Both the position numbers and the translations under genes were made by a program. Shown here in pieces: positions 35,978 through 44,824 of a DNA stretch of 64,000 nucleotides. Source of the stretch: Nocardioides oceani (lineage in GTDB: Bacteria; Actinomycetota; Actinomycetes; Propionibacteriales; Nocardioidaceae); NCBI RefSeq assembly GCF_030412965.1, contig NZ_JAUHJQ010000001.1:338743-402742 (forward strand), written 5' to 3'. How positions within the stretch are numbered: position 1 is the stretch's first letter; each line of letters opens with the position of its first letter. The notes beneath the pieces are model-generated. The model was given only the letters and a program-made list of their open reading frames with translations, was not told where the DNA came from and searched no databases.

Positions 35978-36757
35978 TCAGCCCGGCAGGCGGGCCGTGC
36001 CGAGCGCCGGCCAGTGGTCGCAGCGCCCCAGGGCGAGCGGGAGGAAGGCCTCGGCGTCCATGGGGCCGAGAGGCACGCAGGTCGCCTTCATGCCGGTCTC
36101 GACGTAGACGGCGTCGCGCAGCTCGAGCACCTCGAGGTCGTCGAGCGGGTCGTGCACCGTGCCGGCCATCCGCAGGGTCGCGGGGCCCTTCCGCACGACC
36201 GTGGTGCGCTGGTCGAACTCCGCCATCATCAGGGTCGGCGGGCCGGCGAGGCCGGCACCGTCGGGCTCCAGCTCGTACTTCACGTTGAAGTTGCGCCCGA
36301 GCACCTCGGTGGGCCCGCGGTCCGGCCCGAGGTCCGCCTCGATCTGGACGAGCCGCGCGCCGTGGCGATCCAGCACGCCGCTCATGTGGCCGTCGTTGCG
36401 CCACAGGGTCGAGGTGCCGATCTTCTTCGGCTCGCCGTACAGGTCGCGCCCGAACAGCAGCGGCACGTCGTCGTCCATGAACATCGTCAGCACGTAGTCC
36501 CCTGGGACGCCCGCGTGGCTGGCGCTGACGTAGACCGCGGAGGCGGCGAAGTCCCCGACGCAGCTGCTCCGCCACCGGCTCACCTGCACCGTGACGCGCG
36601 GCTCGACGCCCGGGTCGAGCTCGGCGGGCAGGATCTCGCGGACGATCTCCGGGCGGGTCAGGAAGTCGACGCTGAGCGACTCCCCGCCGACGAACTCGAC
36701 GTCGGCGAGGGTCGCCTGGACGGCGGCGACCTCCTCGGGGGTGCGGCGGTAGCCCAC
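35978..36757 (-). CDS. Acetoacetate decarboxylase family protein (first type)
   Basis: A 259-residue protein with the acetoacetate decarboxylase fold. The catalytic pair is kept: Lys111-Lys112 in DLYGEPKKIG, equivalent to the Schiff-base and pKa-tuning lysines of clostridial Adc. It may decarboxylate a beta-keto acid, but many relatives act as aldolases, lyases or hydratases instead. It is the last gene of the 13-gene run that starts at 49761. A second, diverged member lies directly upstream. Confidence 0.82.
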   Translation of the reverse strand: MGYRRTPEEVAAVQATLADVEFVGGESLSVDFLTRPEIVREILPAELDPGVEPRVTVQVSRWRSSCVGDFAASAVYVSASHAGVPGDYVLTMFMDDDVPLLFGRDLYGEPKKIGTSTLWRNDGHMSGVLDRHGARLVQIEADLGPDRGPTEVLGRNFNVKYELEPDGAGLAGPPTLMMAEFDQRTTVVRKGPATLRMAGTVHDPLDDLEVLELRDAVYVETGMKATCVPLGPMDAEAFLPLALGRCDHWPALGTARLPG

Positions 36758-36824
36758 GGTGCTCTCCTCGGGTCGGACGGGACGGACGGGACGGGCGGAC
36801 GGGAAGGTCGGGCGGGACGCGCGC

Positions 36825-37583
36825 TCAGGGTCGCGGGACGACGCGGCCGAGCGGCAGGGTGAAGTCGGTCAGGGCGGTGAAGGCGTCGAGGACGCGGACG
36901 GGCCGGAAGACGTGCCACGGGTCGGCCGCGCTGCCGGCGCCGAGCTCGACGGCCCCGCGGCCGCGCCACAGCTCGAGCCGGCCGTCCGCGCCGCGGTGCG
37001 AGCGCGCCCGGACGTCGACGGCGACGAGCTCGTCGACCGCCGGCGGCCGGCCCTGCTCCGACGCCGGGACCAGTCGGTGACTGAGGGTCGGCAACGTCTC
37101 GGCGGTCGGCAGCCCGACCAGCTCCTCAGCCGCGAGCAGCCGCTCGGGCTGCATCGAGAGGGTCATCAGCCGGACGCCGCGCGGCCGCTCGACGGTCATC
37201 ACCAGCTGCTCGGTGCCCGGCCCGCCCGCGTCTCGGCCCGACCAGGTCAGCGCCGCCAGCTTCTTGCCGTACCCCCACAGCTCACGGCCGGCGGCCATCG
37301 GCGCCTCGGCGTCGGTGACGATCACAGGCTGGAACCAGAAGCGCTCGTCGCCGACGCGCACCCGCACGACGAGGTAGGCCTCGAGGTACGGGCCGAAGGT
37401 CGACGCCGGGTAGTGGCAGGCCCACGCGGCGCAGACCGCCGGGTCGCTGTCGGGCTCCACGCCGGCGGGGAGGTACGCCGCGAGGCCGGCCGCGTCGGCC
37501 TCGTAGACCACCCAGGTCTGCCGCGCGCCGCGGAACTCGTGCGGCGGGGGCGGGTACAGCGGCGCAGCGATCGGCATCGACAC
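36825..37583 (-). CDS. Acetoacetate decarboxylase family protein (second type)
   Basis: A 252-residue paralogue of the downstream protein with low overall similarity. The lysine pair is at 107-108 in ELWGYGKKLAAL, so Schiff-base chemistry is possible; the preceding Glu-Pro is replaced by Gly-Tyr-Gly. The GTG at 37583 (VSMPIAAPLY) has GGGGGAG six bases upstream and beats the ATG two codons later. Two ADC-fold proteins side by side suggest two steps on related keto acids or a heteromeric enzyme; neither can be shown here. Confidence 0.75.
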   Translation of the reverse strand: MSMPIAAPLYPPPPHEFRGARQTWVVYEADAAGLAAYLPAGVEPDSDPAVCAAWACHYPASTFGPYLEAYLVVRVRVGDERFWFQPVIVTDAEAPMAAGRELWGYGKKLAALTWSGRDAGGPGTEQLVMTVERPRGVRLMTLSMQPERLLAAEELVGLPTAETLPTLSHRLVPASEQGRPPAVDELVAVDVRARSHRGADGRLELWRGRGAVELGAGSAADPWHVFRPVRVLDAFTALTDFTLPLGRVVPRP

Positions 37584-37636
37584 CGGCCGCTCCCCCTGGC
37601 GCACACCCGGGGCCACCCCCCGACCCGCCTCAGGGC

Positions 37637-38326
37637 TCACCCAGGGCCGCCCGAGGGCCACAGCGGCTCGGAGGTCTCGAAGCCGGCGGGCTCGCCCCAG
37701 CGGTTGCGGTAGGTGACCTCGTGCGCGGGCCGCCGGGGCGCGACGCCCCACCGACCGAGCGGGTAGCCCATCGCGACGGTCGCCGCGAGCGTCCACCCGC
37801 GGTCCGGCGGGACGCCCAGCACGGTCTTGGTGGTGTCGGGCCGGAAGACGTCGAGCACGTTGGTCATCGCGCTGCCGACGCCCTGGGCGCGCGCGGCGAG
37901 CATCGCCGACCACACCGCGGGGTAGGTCGAGCTGCCGTCGCGGTCGCCCCGCGAGAAGGCGAAGAACAGCAGCGGCACCTCCTCGAAGTGGTCGGCGAGG
38001 TGCTGCACGCTCGCGCGCAGCTTCCGGAACCGGACCGAGGCGGGTGCGGCGGGGTCGGCCTCCGCCGCTGCCACCTGGGCGGCGTAGTGGCCGCGCCACA
38101 GGAGCGCCACCGCCTCGCGGTAGGGGCCCGCGAGGCCCGCCAGGACGTCACGGTCGTCGACGAGCAGGAAGCGCCACGCCTGGGTGTCGCCCCCGCTGGG
38201 CGCCCGGACGGCGGCGTCCATGATCCGCGCCTGCACCTCCGTCGGCACCGGGTCCGGCCGCATCCGGCGCATCGCCCGGGTCGTGTAGAGGGCCTCCCAG
38301 ATTCCGACGTCCGGGGCGGTGGTCAT
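37637..38326 (-). CDS. Nitroreductase family protein
   Basis: A 229-residue FMN-dependent oxidoreductase. N-terminal IWEALYTTRAMRRMRPDPVP and RAPSGGDTQAWRFLLVDD bind FMN phosphate, and the C-terminal ATVAMGYPLGRWG is also typical. It reduces nitro, quinone or enone groups with NAD(P)H. The start shares ATGA with the SDR upstream. Within this catabolic run it may act on an unsaturated or conjugated intermediate; that is inference. Confidence 0.85.
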   Translation of the reverse strand: MTTAPDVGIWEALYTTRAMRRMRPDPVPTEVQARIMDAAVRAPSGGDTQAWRFLLVDDRDVLAGLAGPYREAVALLWRGHYAAQVAAAEADPAAPASVRFRKLRASVQHLADHFEEVPLLFFAFSRGDRDGSSTYPAVWSAMLAARAQGVGSAMTNVLDVFRPDTTKTVLGVPPDRGWTLAATVAMGYPLGRWGVAPRRPAHEVTYRNRWGEPAGFETSEPLWPSGGPG

Positions 38327-39132
38327 GCGGCCGTCCAGCCGCCGTCGACCACCATGTTCGACCCGGTCATGAAGCCGGAGGCGTCCGAGGCCAGGAACAG
38401 CGCCGCCGACACGATCTCCTCCGGCACGCCGAAGCGGCCCAGCGGGATCTTGGAGAGCAGGTGGCCGCGCCATTTGCGGTGACCGCGCAGGGCCTCGGTC
38501 ATGTCGGTCTCGAAGTAGCCCGGCGAGAGCGTGTTGACGCGCACGCCGCGCTCGGCCCACTCCAGGGCGAGGGTGCGGGAGAGGGCGTCGATCGCCCCCT
38601 TGCTGGCGGAGTACGCCGCCATCCGCTCCATGCCGACCTGGCCGTGGATGCTCGAGATGTTCACGACCGCGCCGCCGCCGCCCTCGAGCATCAGCTTGCC
38701 GGCCTCGCGGGCGCACAGGAACGACCCGGTGACGTTGACGTCGAGGACGTGGCGCCACTCCTCGTCGTCGACGAGCTCGGCCCGCTTGAAGATGGGGCTG
38801 ACCCCGGCGGAGTTGACCAGCGCGTCGAGCCCGCCCCAGCTCTCGCGGATCGCTGCGACCGAGGAGGAGACGGCCGCGCTGTCGGAGACCGAGCCGACGA
38901 GGACCAGCGGCTTGCCGCCGAGCTCCTCGATCTCGTCGGCGACCTCCTGCACGGCCCCGGCGGACCGGGCGGTCAGGGCGACCCGCGCGCCGGCTGCGGC
39001 GAACCCGAGGGCCATCGCACGGCCGAGGCCCCGGCTGGCGCCGGTGACCCACACGCGGTGGTCGGTGAGGTCGAAGGCGACCGAGGTCCGTCGGGGTCCG
39101 GGGACGGACGTCGGGGCGGAGGGGGTGGTCAT
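38323..39132 (-). CDS. Short-chain dehydrogenase/reductase (gluconate 5-dehydrogenase-like)
   Basis: A 269-residue classical SDR. Cofactor motif TGASRGLGRA (about 30-39), NSAGVSP, and the catalytic Ser-Tyr-Lys in NISSIHGQVG and AAYSASKGA are all present; the C terminus ends GSNMVVDGGWTA as usual. It interconverts an alcohol and a ketone. A 116-bp gap separates it from the zinc alcohol dehydrogenase upstream, and its stop overlaps the nitroreductase start. Confidence 0.9.
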   Translation of the reverse strand: MTTPSAPTSVPGPRRTSVAFDLTDHRVWVTGASRGLGRAMALGFAAAGARVALTARSAGAVQEVADEIEELGGKPLVLVGSVSDSAAVSSSVAAIRESWGGLDALVNSAGVSPIFKRAELVDDEEWRHVLDVNVTGSFLCAREAGKLMLEGGGGAVVNISSIHGQVGMERMAAYSASKGAIDALSRTLALEWAERGVRVNTLSPGYFETDMTEALRGHRKWRGHLLSKIPLGRFGVPEEIVSAALFLASDASGFMTGSNMVVDGGWTAA

Positions 39133-39248
39133 GGGATCTCCTAGCGGCAGGCGCCGGACGGGGGCGTGGCACCGTGCTGGATCGGGCGCGGGTGGAGCGG
39201 CGGACGGGTGGGGCCGGCACCCCGGGAGCGGACCGGGGGTCGGGCGGA

Positions 39249-40247
39249 TCAGGAGTGCGGCACGATGGCCGCCTTGACGACGTGGTCCTCGGGGCGGGGC
39301 GCGCTCAGCGCGCGGTCGGCCTCCGCCAGGGCGTAGCGGTGGGTGACCAGGTCACCGAGCGCGACGCGTCCCGAGACGATCAGCTCCACGGCGGTGGCGA
39401 AGTCGGCGTCGACGTACCCGAAGGAGCCGGTGAGCCGGTGGGCGCCGACCGGCCACGGGACCGGCGCGTCGTCGAGCCCGACCAGCACCACGGGGGCGGT
39501 GGGCGCGAGCAGCGGCAGCGCCGAGGTCACCGCTCCCGGCACCCCGGAGGCGTCGAGCAGGGCGTCGTACGCCGCGTCGCCGGCGGGCTCGCCGGGCGCG
39601 GAGACCGTCGCTCCGAGGCGGGCGGCGGCGTCGCGGCGGTGCTCGACGGGCTCGACCACGTGCACCGCGACGTCCTGGGCCAGCGCGGCCGCGGCGACCG
39701 TGAGTCCGACGGCACCGGCTCCCGTGACGAGGACGCGGGTGTTGTCCGTGCCGCCGGCGAGCCGCACGGCGTGCAGCGCGACCGCGAGCGGCTCGGCCCA
39801 GAGCAGGTCGAAGGGGTCGGTGGACGACGGCACCGGCACGACGTCGCGCCCGACCTCGACCTGGGGGAGGTGGAGCTGCTGGGCGAAGGCGCCCTGGGCG
39901 CCGTACCCGAGGGAGCGCCCGGCGGTGGAGCCGCAGAGGTGCGTGTCGCCGTCCGCGCAGTAGGCGCAGGCTCCGCACGATCGCATCGGCCGCACCGCGA
40001 CGCGGGTCCCGGGGGCCAGGCCCTCGAGCCCCTCCCCGGCGACGCGTACGGTCGCCGAGAGCTCGTGGCCCATCACCTGGCCGGGCTCGACGTAGTGGCC
40101 GTGTGCGTACGAGGCGAGGTCGGACCCGCACACGCCGCACGCCTCGACGTCGAGCAGGACGTCGGTCGGGCCGACCGGCGGCTGCGCGAGCGGCTCGGTG
40201 CGGACGTCGTGCGGTGCGTGGAGCACGGCCCCCAACGGCTCGGACAT
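39249..40247 (-). CDS. Zinc-dependent alcohol dehydrogenase (MDR family)
   Basis: A 332-residue medium-chain dehydrogenase. Catalytic zinc ligands are Cys40 (GVCGSDL) and His61-Glu62 (GHE); the structural zinc site is Cys91, 94, 97 and 105 (SCGACAYC, HLC). The Rossmann motif is GAGAVGLTVAAAAL. It resembles threonine/sorbitol dehydrogenases and is NAD(P)-dependent. It begins one base after the end of the SDR gene, so the two are coupled and may oxidise the same polyol or hydroxy compound. Confidence 0.9.
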   Translation of the reverse strand: MSEPLGAVLHAPHDVRTEPLAQPPVGPTDVLLDVEACGVCGSDLASYAHGHYVEPGQVMGHELSATVRVAGEGLEGLAPGTRVAVRPMRSCGACAYCADGDTHLCGSTAGRSLGYGAQGAFAQQLHLPQVEVGRDVVPVPSSTDPFDLLWAEPLAVALHAVRLAGGTDNTRVLVTGAGAVGLTVAAAALAQDVAVHVVEPVEHRRDAAARLGATVSAPGEPAGDAAYDALLDASGVPGAVTSALPLLAPTAPVVLVGLDDAPVPWPVGAHRLTGSFGYVDADFATAVELIVSGRVALGDLVTHRYALAEADRALSAPRPEDHVVKAAIVPHS

Positions 40248-40248
40248 G

Positions 40249-41082
40249 TCAGTGCATCTCCTGTCCGCCGGTGACGTTGAGCGCCTCGCCGGTGACGAAC
40301 GAAGCCCCGTCGGAGGCGAGGTAGACGGCCGCGGCTGCGACGTCCTCGGGAGTGCCGAACCGGCGGGCGGGGATCTGCCTGGCCAGCCGGCGCCGGTAGT
40401 CCTCCTCGGTGCGGCCGGCCGCACCGGAGAAGGTCTCGTAGACCCCGCCCTTGACGGCCAGCAGGGGCGTGTCGATCGTGCCGGGGCAGATCGCGTTGAC
40501 GGTGACGCCGTGCTCGCCGAGCTCGGCGGCCATCGACTGCGTGAGGCCGATGACCGCGAACTTCGCGGCGGAGTACGCCGCGAGCAGGGGCTGCCCGGTC
40601 TTGCCGGCCTGCGAGGCGATCGTGATGATCCGGCCACCCCCTTGCGGCACCATCCGGCGGGCGGCCTCGCGGGCGCAGAGGAACGCACCGGTCGCCATGA
40701 CCTCGAGGTTGACCCGCCAGTCCGCGAGGGAGAGCTCGGTGACCGGCGACAGGCCGATCGCCAGGCCGGCGCAGTTGACGAGCACGTCGACGCGGCCGTG
40801 CTCGACGACCGCCGCGTCGAACAACGCGGTCACCTGCTCCTCGTCGGTCACGTCGCACGGGACGGCCGTGACGGTGCCGAGGGCGGACAGCTCCGCAGCG
40901 GCGGTCGCCAGGTGGTCCGGCGGCGCCACCTCGTAGTCGGGGTGGCTGGCGAGCGGGGCGCCGACGTCGGAGAGGACCAGGGTGTCGCCGAGCCGCAGGA
41001 ACGACTCGGCGATCGCCCGCCCCATCCCGCCGACCCGGGCGCCGCCGGCGACGACGACGACCCGCGGAGGGTGGACGCTCAT
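40249..41082 (-). CDS. Short-chain dehydrogenase/reductase
   Basis: A 277-residue SDR with an unusual cofactor loop, AGGARVGGMGRAIAESF, in place of TGxxxGIG. The catalytic set is intact (NCAGLA; IASQAGKTGQPLLAAYSAAK), and the C terminus is TGEALNVTGGQEM. Its start overlaps the stop of the ABC permease gene, directly linking it to the transporter, so it probably acts on the imported compound or an early product. Two SDRs in this operon are not close paralogues. Confidence 0.88.
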   Translation of the reverse strand: MSVHPPRVVVVAGGARVGGMGRAIAESFLRLGDTLVLSDVGAPLASHPDYEVAPPDHLATAAAELSALGTVTAVPCDVTDEEQVTALFDAAVVEHGRVDVLVNCAGLAIGLSPVTELSLADWRVNLEVMATGAFLCAREAARRMVPQGGGRIITIASQAGKTGQPLLAAYSAAKFAVIGLTQSMAAELGEHGVTVNAICPGTIDTPLLAVKGGVYETFSGAAGRTEEDYRRRLARQIPARRFGTPEDVAAAAVYLASDGASFVTGEALNVTGGQEMH

Positions 41083-42098
41083 CGGCGCCTCATCACCAGG
41101 AAGCTCGCGGCGAAGACGGCCAGCAGCAGGATGATGCCGCGGACGGCGTACTGCCAGAACGTCTCGACGCCCATGATCGACAGGCCGTTGTTGATGACGC
41201 CGATCAGCAGCACCCCGATCACGGTGCCGAGGATGTGGAAGCGTCCGGGCCGCAGCGTCGACGCCCCGATGAAGGCGGCGGCGAAGGAGTCGAGCAGGTA
41301 GGTGTCACCGACCCCCTGCGGCCGGCCGACGCCGAGGTTCGCGGCCACGATCATGCCGCCGAGCGCCGCGCAGGCCGCGGAGATGCCGAGGGCGAGCAGG
41401 GCGTAGCGGCGGACCGGGATGCCCGAGAGGCGTGCGGTCTCGGCGTTGCCGCCGATCGCGTACATGTGCCGGCCGAGCTGGGTCTGCTCGAGGAAGACGT
41501 AGAGGACGACGGCGACCACGGCCAGGAAGACCACGGGCGCCGGGACCGGACCGATCTCGCCCTGGCCCATGACCAGGAAGCCGTCGGGGATCCCGGACAG
41601 GATCGTCTGGGAGTCCGAGACCCCGAGCACGACGCCGGTGAGGATCGAGCCCACCGCCAGGGTGACGATGAACGCCGAGACCCCGCCGTACGCCACCACG
41701 ACGCCGTTGAACGCACCGATGACCAGCGCCAGCGCCATCACCACGACCACGGCGAGGACCGGGCTGCCGATGGTGCCCTCGGAGAGCCACTTGCAAGCGA
41801 GGAACCCGCCGAGCGTGGCCATGCCGGCCAGGCTGAGGTCGAAGAGTCCCTGCACCAGCGCGACGGTGAGGCCGAGCGCGATGATGCCCAGGATCGAGAC
41901 CTGGTTGAGGATGTTGAAGAAGTTCTGGCTGGTCGCGAACACGTCGGGCTTCATCAGGCTGAAGATCGCGATGCACGCCACCAGGCTGGCGATGGTTCCG
42001 TAGCGGCTGACGACGTCGATGAGCTTGTCGCTCGTCGACGTCTCCCGCCGGGGCCCGGTCGCGCGGGGCGACTCGGCCACTGCAGTGGAGCTAGACAC
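41079..42098 (-). CDS. Sugar-type ABC transporter permease (RbsC/XylH family)
   Basis: A 339-residue permease with eight to ten hydrophobic segments. Family motifs are NILNQVSILGIIALGLTVAL, FDLSLAGMATLGGF, a membrane loop AIGGNAETARLSGIPV, and GASTLRPGRFHILGTVIGVLLIGVINNGL (shown in part). Members import ribose, xylose, inositol, AI-2 and similar compounds. The N terminus is a hydrophilic stretch of about 30 residues. It overlaps the ATPase gene by 8 bp. No second permease gene is present, so it should form a homodimer. Confidence 0.9.
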   Translation of the reverse strand: MSSSTAVAESPRATGPRRETSTSDKLIDVVSRYGTIASLVACIAIFSLMKPDVFATSQNFFNILNQVSILGIIALGLTVALVQGLFDLSLAGMATLGGFLACKWLSEGTIGSPVLAVVVVMALALVIGAFNGVVVAYGGVSAFIVTLAVGSILTGVVLGVSDSQTILSGIPDGFLVMGQGEIGPVPAPVVFLAVVAVVLYVFLEQTQLGRHMYAIGGNAETARLSGIPVRRYALLALGISAACAALGGMIVAANLGVGRPQGVGDTYLLDSFAAAFIGASTLRPGRFHILGTVIGVLLIGVINNGLSIMGVETFWQYAVRGIILLLAVFAASFLVMRRR

Positions 42099-43641
42099 TC
42101 TTCCTCCCGAAGGACAGTCGCATGATCGAGTTGACGGTGATCTCGTCGCCGGCGAGCTCGCCGACGACCTCCCCGTCGTGCAGCACGAGGACCCGGTCGC
42201 ACACCCGGACGAACTCCTCGAGCTCGGTGGAGGTGAAGACGACCGCGGCGCCGTTGTCGGCGAGGCTGCGGGCCAGGCCGTAGATCTCGGCCTTGGTGTG
42301 GACGTCCACCGCGGCGGTGGGCGAGTCGAGCAGGTAGACCTTGGCCCGGCGCAGCAGCCAACGGCCGATGACGACCTTCTGCTGGTTGCCGCCGGACAGC
42401 GTGCGGACCTCGCTCTCGAGGCCGCCGCTCTTGAGGCTCAGCTGGGCCATGACCTCGGCGACCTCGCTGCGCTCGCGCCCACGGCGCATGAGCCGCAGGA
42501 CCGGGTCGGTGCGGTAGGAGCGGGTCGAGGCCAGCGTGGCGTTCTCCCGCACCGACAGCTCGCTGACGAGCCCTTGCGCGAGGCGGTCGCGCGGCACCAG
42601 CGCCATCCCGGCCGCCACGGCCTGCTGCGGGTTGCGGACCCGGCGGGGCGTGCCCTCGACGAGCACCTCGCCCTGCGAGCGGCGGATGCCGTAGAGCGAC
42701 TCCACCACCTCGCCGGCGCCCTCGCCGGGCAGGCTGGCCACACCCACGACCTCGCCGGCCCGGGCCTGCAGGTCGACGCCGCGCAGCACGTCGCCGCGGA
42801 GCCCGCGCACCTCGAGGACGACCTCGCGCGGCGGGGCGGTCGCGGTGAACGCCTCGTGGGCGATCGCCTTCTCCGCGCCGACGAGCTGGTCGACGAGCCG
42901 GTCGTGGTCGAGGTCGGCGGCCTGCCAGGTGCCGACCAGGCCGCCGTCACGCATGACGGTGATGCGGTCGCAGACCTTGAAGACTTCGTTGAGCCGGTGG
43001 GTGACGAAGACGAAGCCGATGCCCTCCTGGGCCAGTCGGCGCATCTGCGCGAAGAGGGTGTCGACCTCACCGGGCTGCAGCGAGGTCGTCGGCTCGTCGA
43101 GGATGATGACGCGGGCGTTGCTGGCCAGCGCCTTCGCGACCGCGACCATCGCCTGCTCGTGCGGACCGAGGCTCTTGACGTCCCGGTGCGGGTCGAGGTC
43201 GGGCAGTCCGACCCGGTCGAGCAGCTCGCGGGTGCGCCCGTGGGCGCGCCGCCAGTCGACGAGCACGCCGGCGCGACGGCCGAGCCCCTCCACCATGAGG
43301 ACGTTCTCGGTGACCGAGAGCTCCGGCACGAGGTTGCCGTGCTGGTGGACGACCGAGACGCCCAGGGCCTGCGCCCGCTGCGGGTTGCGGACGTCGACCT
43401 GCGCGCCGTCGATCTCGACGGTGCCCGAGGTGAGCTGGATGGCCCCCGCGAGAGCCTTGATGAGGGTCGACTTGCCGGCGCCGTTCTCCCCGAGGAGAGC
43501 GTGCACCTCCCCCGCGTCGAGGGAGAAGTCCATGTGGTCGAGCGCCCGCGTGCCTGGGTAGTCCTTGACCGCGTCGCGGACCCTCAGGAGCGGGCCGGGG
43601 CGGGAGGCGGCCTCCCGCCCCGGCTCGTTCGGTGTCGTCAC
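42091..43641 (-). CDS. Sugar-type ABC transporter ATPase with two nucleotide-binding domains
   Basis: A 516-residue RbsA/MglA-type ATPase. Domain 1 has an intact Walker A (GENGAGKS, 51-58) and Walker B with catalytic Glu (VIILDEPTTSL). Domain 2 has a normal signature (LSGGNQQKVVIGRWL), but its Walker B reads YLLDSPTAAVD: the catalytic Glu is replaced by Ser440. Its Walker A is also degenerate (LPGEGAGEV), as is usual for domain 2. ATP hydrolysis probably occurs at one site. The GTG at 43641 (VTTPNEPG) is chosen as start with a weak ribosome site. Confidence 0.9.
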   Translation of the reverse strand: MTTPNEPGREAASRPGPLLRVRDAVKDYPGTRALDHMDFSLDAGEVHALLGENGAGKSTLIKALAGAIQLTSGTVEIDGAQVDVRNPQRAQALGVSVVHQHGNLVPELSVTENVLMVEGLGRRAGVLVDWRRAHGRTRELLDRVGLPDLDPHRDVKSLGPHEQAMVAVAKALASNARVIILDEPTTSLQPGEVDTLFAQMRRLAQEGIGFVFVTHRLNEVFKVCDRITVMRDGGLVGTWQAADLDHDRLVDQLVGAEKAIAHEAFTATAPPREVVLEVRGLRGDVLRGVDLQARAGEVVGVASLPGEGAGEVVESLYGIRRSQGEVLVEGTPRRVRNPQQAVAAGMALVPRDRLAQGLVSELSVRENATLASTRSYRTDPVLRLMRRGRERSEVAEVMAQLSLKSGGLESEVRTLSGGNQQKVVIGRWLLRRAKVYLLDSPTAAVDVHTKAEIYGLARSLADNGAAVVFTSTELEEFVRVCDRVLVLHDGEVVGELAGDEITVNSIMRLSFGRKSV

Positions 43642-43694
43642 GTCAGCTGCCTGTCGCGTCGTGGTGGATACGTCGTGTGGGTGGCGTGGGCGGC

Positions 43695-44744
43695 TCAGAT
43701 GTCGCCCGGGAAGAACGCGCAGTTCTCCCAGTCGGGCTCCTCGCCCTCCGCCGGCACCGTCTGCTCGTTGACGAGGCAGGGCTTCATGTAGACGACCTTG
43801 CTGGGCAGCGTCCCGCCGCCGACGATCGTCTCGATGGTCTCGACGGCCTTGGACCCCATGAGCGGGAACGGGTTCGCAGGCTCCATCTTGTACGGCGAGC
43901 CCTCGCGGATGAGGTCCCACGCGAAGGAGTTGCCGTCGAAGCCGACGGCGAACACCTTGTCCTCGAGCCCGGCCTCGGTGATCGCGCGGACCGCCGGCGG
44001 GGCCAGCTCGTCCCAGCCCAGCCAGATCGCGTCGATCTCCTTGTCGGACTGCAGCAGGTTGGTCAGCTGGGCATAGGTGTCGTCGACCTGGCCGGGGACC
44101 TTGACCTCGATCTCGCGGACCACCTCGATGCCCGGGTTCTCGCTCATGACGGCCTTGAAGCCGGCGTCTCGGTCGCGCAGCGCCTGGAGCACGGTCCAGT
44201 TCAGCTTCACGACGCGGCCCTTGCCCTCGAGCCGGTTGGCCATCTCGGCGGTCATCAGCGTGCTGTTGATGAACTCGTTGGTGCCGATCTCGGCGTCGAC
44301 GCCCTCCACGAAGCCGCCGTAGATCGACACGAACGGGATGCCGGCCGCGTCGGCCTCCTTCATCACGCCGGTCATCTGGGCGTTCGGCGAGGAGTTGTTG
44401 ACGATCACGTCGACGCCGCGGCTGATGAAGTCGCTGGCGGCGTTGTTCGTCGCCGCCTGGTCGCCCTGGCCGTCGAAGACCTCGACCGACCAGCCCTTCT
44501 CCTCGGCCGCCTCGACGAACTGGTCCTTGATGCCGTTGATGCTCGGGGAGTTCAGGTTGACCGCGACGAAGCCCACGGACAGGTCCTCGACGGGGCCGGT
44601 GGCCTCGCCGCTCCCGCTGCCGGCGCTGTCGCCGCTGTTCGAGGTGCCGTTGCTGCTGGGCTCCTCGTCGCTGTCCATCGAACAGCCGACGAGTGAGAGG
44701 GAGACCGCCAGGGCGGCCGCCGTCAGACGCAGGGTGCGCTTCAT
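43695..44744 (-). CDS. Sugar-type ABC transporter substrate-binding lipoprotein
   Basis: A 349-residue type I periplasmic-binding-protein homologue. The signal ends in lipobox SLVGC with Cys at about 21, followed by a Ser/Gly/Asn-rich linker. The RbsB-like domain includes FVAVNLNSPSINGIKDQF, DFISRGVDVIVNN, AIWLGWDELAPPAVRAI and VGFDGNSF. It presents the ligand to the permease and ATPase downstream. The family binds sugars, polyols and also some aromatic or lipid-side-chain acids, so the ligand is open. It follows the second acyl-CoA synthetase by 80 bases. Confidence 0.9.
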   Translation of the reverse strand: MKRTLRLTAAALAVSLSLVGCSMDSDEEPSSNGTSNSGDSAGSGSGEATGPVEDLSVGFVAVNLNSPSINGIKDQFVEAAEEKGWSVEVFDGQGDQAATNNAASDFISRGVDVIVNNSSPNAQMTGVMKEADAAGIPFVSIYGGFVEGVDAEIGTNEFINSTLMTAEMANRLEGKGRVVKLNWTVLQALRDRDAGFKAVMSENPGIEVVREIEVKVPGQVDDTYAQLTNLLQSDKEIDAIWLGWDELAPPAVRAITEAGLEDKVFAVGFDGNSFAWDLIREGSPYKMEPANPFPLMGSKAVETIETIVGGGTLPSKVVYMKPCLVNEQTVPAEGEEPDWENCAFFPGDI

Positions 44745-44824
44745 TCCGTGCTCCTTCAGGGCAGGGTGGAACTGGGTGTCGGTGGTGCAGAGGTGTGGCT
44801 GGTGGAGTGAGGTGGTGACGGTGG

